A DNA stretch of 26,439 nt, taken from assembly GCA_039811865.1 (NCBI GenBank), contig JBDHZK010000022.1, positions 1 to 26,439 of the forward strand. Direction: 5' to 3'. Source of the stretch: JBDHZK01 sp039811865 (lineage in GTDB: Bacteria; Actinomycetota; Actinomycetes; Propionibacteriales; Propionibacteriaceae). Shown one piece after another: positions 8,741 to 14,598 of the stretch (position 1 is its first letter; every line of letters begins with the position of its first letter). Both the position numbers and the translations under genes were made by a program. Under the pieces are notes generated by a model. It made no database searches. It was not told where the DNA came from and was given only the letters and a program-made list of their open reading frames with translations.

Positions 8741-10093
8741 TCAGTCGGTCGTGCGAATGATAGCCAGCGCCTCATCGCGGAGCGCCGCCATGGTCGCCCC
8801 CGAACGCGCCTCCACATTCAGGCGCAACAGCGGCTCGGTGTTGGACGGCCGCACGTTCAGCCACCAGTCCGGCGCGTTGACCGTGAGCCCGTCCAGCCAG
8901 TCCAGTTCGGCGCGGTCGGCGAAGGCGTCGGCCACCCGCTGCATGACCGCCGCCGGATCCCCGACCGTCGAGTTGATCTCGCCCGAGGCGACGTACACCG
9001 AGTAGCGCTCCACAAGGTCCGACAAACCGACGTCCGCCTTGCCCGCCAGGGCCAGGACGTGCAGCGCGGCCAGCATGCCGGTGTCGGCGCTCCAGAAGTC
9101 GCGGAAGTAGTAATGCGCGGAGTGCTCGCCGCCGAAGACGGCGTTGTGCCGCGCCATCAGCGCCTTCACGTAGGTGTGGCCCACCTTGGAGACCTTGGTG
9201 TGCCCGCCCGCGGCCTTGACCGCCTCGGCGACCGCCCGGGAGGTGATCGTGTTGATCACGATCGTGCCGCCGGGCTCGCGGGCGAGTTCCTGCGCGGCGA
9301 TCGCCGCGGTGATGATGGACGGGCTGACCACCTCGCCGCGCTCGTCGATGATGAAGCAGCGGTCGGCGTCGCCGTCGAAGACGAGCGCCAGGTCGGCGCC
9401 GTGCTCGACGACCGCCCGCTGGGCGTCCACCAGGTTCTGCGGTTCGAGCGGGTTGGGTGGATGGTTGGGGAAAGAGCCGTCCAACTCGCAGAACAGCTTG
9501 ACCAGTTCGAGGTTCAGCGGCTCGAGGACGGCCGGGCAGGTGTGCCCCGCCATGCCGTTGCCGGCGTCCACGACGACCTTCAGCCGCTTGATGCCCGAAA
9601 GGTCCACAAGCGAATGCAGGTAGGCGGCGTAGTCGCCCAGTAGGTCCTGCTCCCGGCGAGTTCCCGGCCGATCGAGCGCCGGCAGGTCGTCTCCGGCCAG
9701 CTCGCGGATTCGCACCAGCATGTCCGGCGTGACCGGCGCGGCGTCGGCCAGGCAGAACTTGACCCCGTTGTAGGAGGCCGGGTTGTGGCTGGCGGTGAAC
9801 TGGACGCCCGGCATTTCCAGCCGCCCGGAGGCGAACCAGAGCTGGTCGGTGCTGGCCAGGCCGATATCGACCACGCTGGCGCCCCGCGAGGTGGCGCCGT
9901 CGACGAACGCCGCGGCCAGCTGCGGTCCGGTGGTACGCATGTCGCGGCCCATCACGAACGTCTTGCCGGCCAGGTCGAACACGTCGGCGAACGCGGCGCC
10001 GATCCGGCGGGCGCCGGCCTCGTCCCATTGGGCGTCGGGCACGCCAGCCAGCCCGCGGATGTCGTTGGCCTTGAAAATCTCGGCGCAGATCAT
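8741..10093 (-). CDS. manB: Phosphomannomutase / phosphoglucomutase
   Basis: This enzyme interconverts mannose-6-phosphate and mannose-1-phosphate (and often the glucose phosphates), feeding GDP-mannose made by ManC. The 450 residues contain every alpha-D-phosphohexomutase signature: the phosphoserine loop TASHNP with Ser102, the metal loop DGDADR at 240-245, the sugar-binding GGEHSAHYYF at 321-330, and the phosphate-binding RPSNTEP at 415-421. ATG at 10093 (MICAEIFKANDIRG) is the family start; in-frame codons further upstream would overlap DUF3499. It lies 10 bases after the DUF3499 stop, so co-transcription is likely. Confidence 0.95.
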   Translation of the reverse strand: MICAEIFKANDIRGLAGVPDAQWDEAGARRIGAAFADVFDLAGKTFVMGRDMRTTGPQLAAAFVDGATSRGASVVDIGLASTDQLWFASGRLEMPGVQFTASHNPASYNGVKFCLADAAPVTPDMLVRIRELAGDDLPALDRPGTRREQDLLGDYAAYLHSLVDLSGIKRLKVVVDAGNGMAGHTCPAVLEPLNLELVKLFCELDGSFPNHPPNPLEPQNLVDAQRAVVEHGADLALVFDGDADRCFIIDERGEVVSPSIITAAIAAQELAREPGGTIVINTITSRAVAEAVKAAGGHTKVSKVGHTYVKALMARHNAVFGGEHSAHYYFRDFWSADTGMLAALHVLALAGKADVGLSDLVERYSVYVASGEINSTVGDPAAVMQRVADAFADRAELDWLDGLTVNAPDWWLNVRPSNTEPLLRLNVEARSGATMAALRDEALAIIRTTD

Positions 10094-10103
10094 GGTGTCG
10101 CTT

Positions 10104-10466
10104 TCAGTTTCCCGGGTCGGCAAGGACAGCGAGATGGCCCTTGCGGCGCAACTCGACGATGGGTGCGGCTGGCGGGGGCGCCGGGGTGGCGGGCAGGCCG
10201 AGGCCGATCTCGCGCACCGCATCGGCCAGCGCTAGGAGATCGTCGTGGGACGGGCCCGGCGTCGTCGCTTCGATCGGCAACCGGATCACTTCCCAGCCGC
10301 GGGGCGCCGACAGCCCGCGCATGTGCGTGGCGCACAAGTCGTAGCTGCCGGGCTCGGCGATGACGGCCAGCGGTCCGAGCACGGCCACCGATTCGGAGTA
10401 GACGTAAGTCAACGTGGAAACGGCGGCGCCGGCGCAGCCCGTCCGGGAGCAGGTCCTGGATCTCAC
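10104..10466 (-). CDS. DUF3499 family protein
   Basis: This is a 120-residue protein of the actinobacterial DUF3499 family (Rv3258c type). CSRTGC at residues 6-11 and YDLCATH at 43-48 give three cysteines and a histidine, a likely zinc site. TLTYVYSESVAVLGPLA and APRGWEVIRLP are the conserved core. After that the sequence is low-complexity (PATPAPPPAAP) before a conserved tail. Function is unknown. The GTG at 10466 is chosen because TAGCGT ends 7 bases upstream; a GTG three codons earlier is possible. It heads the manB-Trm112-SIS series and is divergent from the metallopeptidase-like gene. Confidence 0.85.
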   Translation of the reverse strand: MRSRTCSRTGCAGAAVSTLTYVYSESVAVLGPLAVIAEPGSYDLCATHMRGLSAPRGWEVIRLPIEATTPGPSHDDLLALADAVREIGLGLPATPAPPPAAPIVELRRKGHLAVLADPGN

Positions 10467-10473
10467 CCGAGGC

Positions 10474-10479
10474 ACGCTA
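10474..10479 (-). promoter_or_regulatory. -10 box for leaderless DUF3499-manB transcript
   Basis: On the minus strand TAGCGT ends 7 bases before GTG 10466. It is the most likely promoter of the manB operon. Confidence 0.5.
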
Positions 10480-10528
10480 CCGGTCCGGCGCGACCCGGCC
10501 GCCCGGTTTGGCGTCGTGTCGGGCGCAG

Positions 10529-10534
10529 TAGGGT
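10529..10534 (+). promoter_or_regulatory. -10 box for the leaderless metallopeptidase-like gene
   Basis: TAGGGT ends 7 bases before ATG 10542. There is no ribosome binding site. Confidence 0.5.
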
Positions 10535-10541
10535 GGCCGCC

Positions 10542-10991
10542 ATGTCGAAGTCCCGGGACCGTCACGCCCGTGGCCTGCGCGGTCCGATGGCGCTGCCGAA
10601 CCCGCTGACGGGTGGCCCCGTTCGCATCCGGCGCCGCCCGCGTCCCGGCGAGTTCTTCGTCACCTGCGTCGGTGAGGCGGTCACCCGCATCGGACGCCAG
10701 TGCCCGGGCGTCCTGGAATCGGTCGAGATCGGCATCGAGGACGTCCCCACGCTGGAGGGCGCCTGGTCGCGCGACCGCGTCCCGCTGGCGGCCGCGCTGG
10801 AGGCCACAGCCGACCGGCCCAGCCAGGTGATCATCTACCGGCGTCCCCTGGAGCACCGCGCGGCCAGCCGCAAGGGCCTGCGCATCCTCGTCTACCGGAC
10901 GATCGTCGAGCAGCTTTCCGCCCTGACCGGCATGCCCGTCTCCGAGATCGACCCCGAGGGCCTGGCCGCCGACGACGACTGGGGCGAGTAG
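10542..10991 (+). CDS. Metallopeptidase-family protein lacking HExxH (Rv3259-like)
   Basis: This 149-residue cytosolic protein has the fold signatures of the zincin-like 'metallopeptidase family protein' group: RPGEFFVTCVGEAVTRI, LESVEIGIEDVP, and a late helix followed by TGMPVSEIDPEGL. In active members the late helix carries HExxH; here the equivalent stretch reads VYRTIVEQLSALTG (residues 118-130), so both zinc-binding histidines are gone and only a glutamate remains. Its place between DUF3499 and the whiB2/F420 block matches Rv3259. It is probably not a peptidase. The start is fixed by the leaderless promoter and the basic N-terminus MSKSRDRHARGLRG. Confidence 0.8.
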   Translation: MSKSRDRHARGLRGPMALPNPLTGGPVRIRRRPRPGEFFVTCVGEAVTRIGRQCPGVLESVEIGIEDVPTLEGAWSRDRVPLAAALEATADRPSQVIIYRRPLEHRAASRKGLRILVYRTIVEQLSALTGMPVSEIDPEGLAADDDWGE

Positions 10992-11008
10992 TGCCCGGCG
11001 CCAGCGAC

Positions 11009-12226
11009 TCACGTCCGGCGCACCGGCCGGACCGCGAAATCCTGAATGAATCCGAATCCCGTTCGCATTTCGGCCAAACCCGGTAGCTCGCGGGTCGACA
11101 CCAGTTCCCAGTCGCGCACCCGGTAGGTGACGAGCCGGATACCATCCCCGTCGGATCCGAGCCCGGTCAGCACAAAGGCTTGGTCGCCTTCGAAGCTGTA
11201 GATGGCATTGTCGAGGCCCACCCTCGGCAAACCCGCCCTGACTTGCCGAGTGCTCCCGTCTTTTACGGCTGTCCGGTAGACGACGCCGTCGCCGGCTACC
11301 CATGACACGTAGCCATCCGAAATGGTCGTGGCAGCGTACTGGGGCCGGGAGATCGCCGCCCTGGCAAACTCGCGGGGATGCCCGTCCGCGCCCTTGAGTT
11401 CGATCAACCGCAGACTCCCCGACCGAACATCCGCGACCGTAAGGAAGCCCGGCACCAGGTCGTCATCGGGGCTGCTCGTCGGTGGTCGATCCGGCCGCGC
11501 GTCATCATCGCCGTGCAACACGAGAAGCTGGTCGTTGACACACGGTGTGCGGTAGTTGAGACCACCGATGGTGACGCCGTCGCTGGACCGTCCGATTGGC
11601 CGCGCGGCGGCCACCGACCCGGCCGGCAACGCGACGATCCGATGCGTGCGGCTTTGGGCCATAGAGGGATGAGTGATCGCGAAATAGGACGAGCCGCACC
11701 CACCGATTGCGTCCGCCATGCCGTCCAACGGCCTGGTGACGCTCCCCCGCGGACCGAATGTGGTTACGTCGAAGCGATATCCGGCCGCCACAAAGCCCGC
11801 ATTGAATACGCCGATGAACTCGCCGTTCACCGCACCCGGATAGATCCCCGTCTGGGTACTCGCCGCAACGCTTCTGGGCGTGGCCCGAAGTGAGCTGGAC
11901 AAGACATAGTCCTGACCCCTGTCCGAGAAGGCCAACCCAGCCTCCCCCCAGACCAGTCTCGGCGTATCTATTCCCGCTGTGTCCAGCTTGCTCAAGGAGT
12001 TATCTGGCCCAATCAGGACGATTCGACCGGCCATCACGGCGACGTCCCACGACTGCGGTGCGATGACCACCGCAATCTCGGCCTCACCGACCGCATCGGC
12101 CCGCCGGTCCGCCGCCGTGCAACCCGTCAGCGCCAAACAAAGGCCCACAAGTAGAGCGGCCAACCCCCGAACTTCCGGCAGGGGCGGAACTCTCCGCCCC
12201 CGCCGGTTGCGTGTCTCAGTACACAC
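11009..12226 (-). CDS. Putative lipoprotein of unknown function
   Basis: This protein of 405 residues has a clear lipoprotein signal: arginine-rich residues RNRRGRR, a hydrophobic core GLAALLVGLCLALTG, and the lipobox LTGC with Cys36. The mature part holds repeated short beta-strand-like segments such as AVMAGRIVLIGPDNSLSKLD, EAGLAFSDRGQDYVL and YVSWVAGDGVVYRTAVKDG, suggesting a beta-propeller, which is an inference. No family was recognised. GTG at 12226 overlaps the end of the upstream secreted hydrolase gene by 11 bases, so the two are probably translated together; a TTG at the start of the hydrophobic core, with GGAAG before it, is a weaker alternative. The gene is visibly less GC-rich than its neighbours. 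Confidence 0.65.
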   Translation of the reverse strand: MCTETRNRRGRRVPPLPEVRGLAALLVGLCLALTGCTAADRRADAVGEAEIAVVIAPQSWDVAVMAGRIVLIGPDNSLSKLDTAGIDTPRLVWGEAGLAFSDRGQDYVLSSSLRATPRSVAASTQTGIYPGAVNGEFIGVFNAGFVAAGYRFDVTTFGPRGSVTRPLDGMADAIGGCGSSYFAITHPSMAQSRTHRIVALPAGSVAAARPIGRSSDGVTIGGLNYRTPCVNDQLLVLHGDDDARPDRPPTSSPDDDLVPGFLTVADVRSGSLRLIELKGADGHPREFARAAISRPQYAATTISDGYVSWVAGDGVVYRTAVKDGSTRQVRAGLPRVGLDNAIYSFEGDQAFVLTGLGSDGDGIRLVTYRVRDWELVSTRELPGLAEMRTGFGFIQDFAVRPVRRT

Positions 12227-12941
12227 GATAAGTGCGCGTCCAGCCACTGGCATCGATGTCCCACGGGTATACCCCCGAGCCGCCGTTACCGTCGAGATCG
12301 ATTCCCGATCCGCCCGCGTAAGCGGCCCAGACAAGCTGGGAGCAGTTGTAGTTGCTGGCCCACACCCGATGGTTGTCCCAGAAATTCAGGTTGTAGGGCT
12401 TTCCGCGGAGGTAGTTGATCGCGAAATTCGCCGCTGAGTCGCGCGACGCCGGCGAGGCTGCCACATAGTCCTGCACCGAGCCCGCGCCCACCATCACGTT
12501 CCAGGAGTTCACCCAGACGCTGTTTTGGCCATTCCCCGGCGCATGAACGATGCTGCTCGACGACACAAAGATGCCGGTGTGTCCATACCAAAGGAACCCC
12601 GACGTGGACACAAACACGTCGCCCCGGTACAACGCGTAGCCCAGCGGCCGATCCCCGCTTGCCGAGCTAGTTCCGCGGACACGATTCCCTCGGGCCCTGG
12701 CCACAGCGGCTTTAGCCGTTTGCGCTTCTTTGACCCAGCCACTAAGGACCGATTCGACGCTTCGACGCTGGGTCTGGGCCGTCCTTTGCGCCGCAGCCTT
12801 CACCTGGCCGGCCGGAACTCGGCCCAGCCTCGCCAACGTGGCGATATCCGACCCCTGGTCGGCGTGGGCAACGGCCGCCCCCGCCCCCAAGAACATTGTT
12901 GCGGCTACTGCGGCAGCCACTAATCCAGACCTGACCTTCAT
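12216..12941 (-). CDS. Secreted permuted NlpC/P60-like (YiiX-type) cysteine hydrolase
   Basis: This is a 241-residue exported protein. The signal peptide is MKVRSGLVAAAVAATMFLGAG followed by AVAHA, with cleavage expected before DQG. Residues 28-95 are a helical basic linker. The catalytic domain then runs GDVFVSTSG, WYGHTGIFV with the probable catalytic His121, and finally NYNCSQLVWAAY with the probable nucleophile Cys200. His before Cys is the circularly permuted papain-like order. Substrates could be peptidoglycan peptides or lipid/protein amides; this is not resolvable here. ATG 12941 has TTGGAG 6 bases upstream. It overlaps the lipoprotein gene and shares its reduced GC. Confidence 0.75.
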   Translation of the reverse strand: MKVRSGLVAAAVAATMFLGAGAAVAHADQGSDIATLARLGRVPAGQVKAAAQRTAQTQRRSVESVLSGWVKEAQTAKAAVARARGNRVRGTSSASGDRPLGYALYRGDVFVSTSGFLWYGHTGIFVSSSSIVHAPGNGQNSVWVNSWNVMVGAGSVQDYVAASPASRDSAANFAINYLRGKPYNLNFWDNHRVWASNYNCSQLVWAAYAGGSGIDLDGNGGSGVYPWDIDASGWTRTYRVY

Positions 12942-13043
12942 GATTGCTCCAAGCTTCGATTCTCGATGACTACAACTCCCGGGGTGTGGCCAGTTCAGCA
13001 ACAGGAATCGCCGTGGCGGGGTCGCGCCGCGGAACCGTACGAC

Positions 13044-13073
13044 TTAATACGGGTGGACGCGGTCAGTTGTCCA
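13044..13073 (-). promoter_or_regulatory. Candidate promoter for the secreted hydrolase/lipoprotein pair
   Basis: On the minus strand TGGACA (13073-13068) and TATTAA (13049-13044) are separated by 18 bases. Both hexamers resemble housekeeping sigma-factor elements, and the box lies about 100 bases before ATG 12941. This would give a conventional leader, unlike the leaderless genes around it. Confidence 0.35.
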
Positions 13074-13237
13074 AACCCGATCGGCCAGCGCAGAATCGAG
13101 AATTGCTCGACGCGCAACCAGCGCCGACTGGTGCCCTCGCCGCGCGCACTTGGACGCACATGACGCGGCCATGGGCGAACACCGCCGGGTTCCGGCTCGG
13201 ACCCTCAGACAGGCTCGGGGGCATAAGCGGACGACCT

Positions 13238-13254
13238 GCGACAGGCTCAGTCGC
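13238..13254 (-). terminator. Small hairpin downstream of DUF5719
   Basis: GCGAC and GTCGC pair around a 7-base loop, beginning 12 bases beyond the DUF5719 stop. The stem is only 5 bp and no T tract follows, so terminator function is tentative. Confidence 0.3.
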
Positions 13255-13266
13255 TGCGCGGGCGTC

Positions 13267-14598
13267 CTAACCGCGCGCCGCTCCCGGGTCCAGCGAGACG
13301 TTGGGGCCCGAACTTCGGGTCGGCGCGTTGAGGCCGACTATCCCGAGCCCGACGCGGCTGCCCGAAGTCTGGTCGATGGTGACAGCCGCATGCACCGAAT
13401 CCGAGTCGGTGGTCCAGCGGAACGTGCCCGCCGATCGCAGCGCCAGCCCGGCGCTCGCGCCGGCAGCCACCCGGATACGGGCCGGACCTGCGGCGCCCAC
13501 CTCGACGCTGACCGTCGCCGGAGAACCACTTGGGTTCGCGAACCACAGCGTCGTCGGATCGGCCAGCGCGAGCGACCCCTGGGCGGGAAGGGCTGTGGTC
13601 GCGGCGCTCAAGGCGAAGTCCGGGATGCGCGAATCCGCATTGGTCGCCAGGACGGCTGCGGTGACCGGCTGCGACGCGTTGAGCCGCAGGCCGACGGCCT
13701 CCCCGCCGAGCGCCGAGGTGAGGACGAGCGTGCGGGTCGCGTTCGCGGGGACGTCCAGGTGATCAGCCCCGACCCGACCGGCGGTCCCCGCGCCGCTCAT
13801 GGCGCCGATGTCGACCGACGCGATCCGGTCGTTGGGGTTGGTCACCACCAGCACCCGCTCGCCCTTGCCGCCAGGCACCGCCGGCACGACGCTGGTCTGG
13901 GCCGGATCGGCGGCGGAGCCGATCCAGTCGACGCCGGCTGGGGACGTCCCCGACCAGGCGTGCTGGACGGCGAACGCGGCCACCCGGCCCTGGCTGGTCT
14001 CGACTCGGACGGCCAGCGCGGCGTCCTTGGGCAGCGCCGAGCCACCCACCAACGGGCCCAGGGGGACGCTGCGCGAGCCGTGCGCGGAGACGATCAGGCC
14101 TCGTCCACCCGGGGTGACCAGCGGTCCGTCGGGGCCGAGTAGCGTCAGGTCGGCCGCGGCGTCGGCGGCGTCCGGGTTGAGCAGCAGCAGATCGGCCGAG
14201 GCGTCCTGGCTGACCCGGAGGCCCACCAGCCATTGGGTCCCGCGCGCGGGGGCACAACTGGCGGCGGCGACGCCGCGCTGAGCGCCGGCGCCCGCCCCCG
14301 CCACCGAGGCCAGGTGCGTGGCCGGCCCGGTGACGACGCTCGGCCCAAAGACCGAGACGGCGCCTGGCTCCGCCTTCGACGCCGCTTCGGGACGCCCGAG
14401 CGGCGCCACGCCACTGGCGCCGCCGGCGGCCAGCCGGGTCGATCGTTCGGAGCCGATCGGTCCGGGGCAGACGGTCGCTATGTCCGGCGCCGGCTCAGGG
14501 GTCGGCGCCGGAACGGACACGCCAGGGACGCCGGCGCCCAGGCCAGCGCCCACCGCCACCAAGGCGGCGGCGAGAGCTCCGGCTGGCCAGCCCTTCAT
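13267..14598 (-). CDS. DUF5719 family secreted/membrane-anchored protein
   Basis: This 443-residue protein matches the actinobacterial DUF5719 family that follows a large membrane glycosyltransferase. The N-terminus MKGWPAGALAAALVAVGAGLG is a signal or anchor, then comes a proline-rich stretch (VPAPTPEPAPD). The rest is beta-rich and alanine/glycine-rich with repeating segments: ADLLLLNPDAADAAADLTLL, VLVVTNPNDRIASVDIG and LWFANPSGSPATVSVEVG. These look like repeated immunoglobulin-like sheets, each with an N-P-(S/D/N) turn. Function is unknown; an extracytoplasmic partner of the glycosyltransferase is an inference. The ATG overlaps the glycosyltransferase stop by 4 bases (ATGA). Longer upstream codons would lie inside that gene. 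Confidence 0.8.
   Translation of the reverse strand: MKGWPAGALAAALVAVGAGLGAGVPGVSVPAPTPEPAPDIATVCPGPIGSERSTRLAAGGASGVAPLGRPEAASKAEPGAVSVFGPSVVTGPATHLASVAGAGAGAQRGVAAASCAPARGTQWLVGLRVSQDASADLLLLNPDAADAAADLTLLGPDGPLVTPGGRGLIVSAHGSRSVPLGPLVGGSALPKDAALAVRVETSQGRVAAFAVQHAWSGTSPAGVDWIGSAADPAQTSVVPAVPGGKGERVLVVTNPNDRIASVDIGAMSGAGTAGRVGADHLDVPANATRTLVLTSALGGEAVGLRLNASQPVTAAVLATNADSRIPDFALSAATTALPAQGSLALADPTTLWFANPSGSPATVSVEVGAAGPARIRVAAGASAGLALRSAGTFRWTTDSDSVHAAVTIDQTSGSRVGLGIVGLNAPTRSSGPNVSLDPGAARG

Larger units (their letters stand above)
12942..13266. other. 325-base non-coding stretch
   Basis: No convincing gene is visible on either strand. It contains a candidate minus-strand promoter for the hydrolase gene (13044-13073), a short inverted repeat TCGAG-AATTG-CTCGA at 13096-13110, and two copies of GACAGGCTC at 13208-13216 and 13240-13248. 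The second copy lies in a small hairpin just after the DUF5719 stop. Confidence 0.5.

Noticed and set aside
10467..11303. Upstream extension of the DUF3499 frame
   Set aside because: It is antisense to the metallopeptidase-like gene and has no homology-like features; the family starts at the CSRTGC region.
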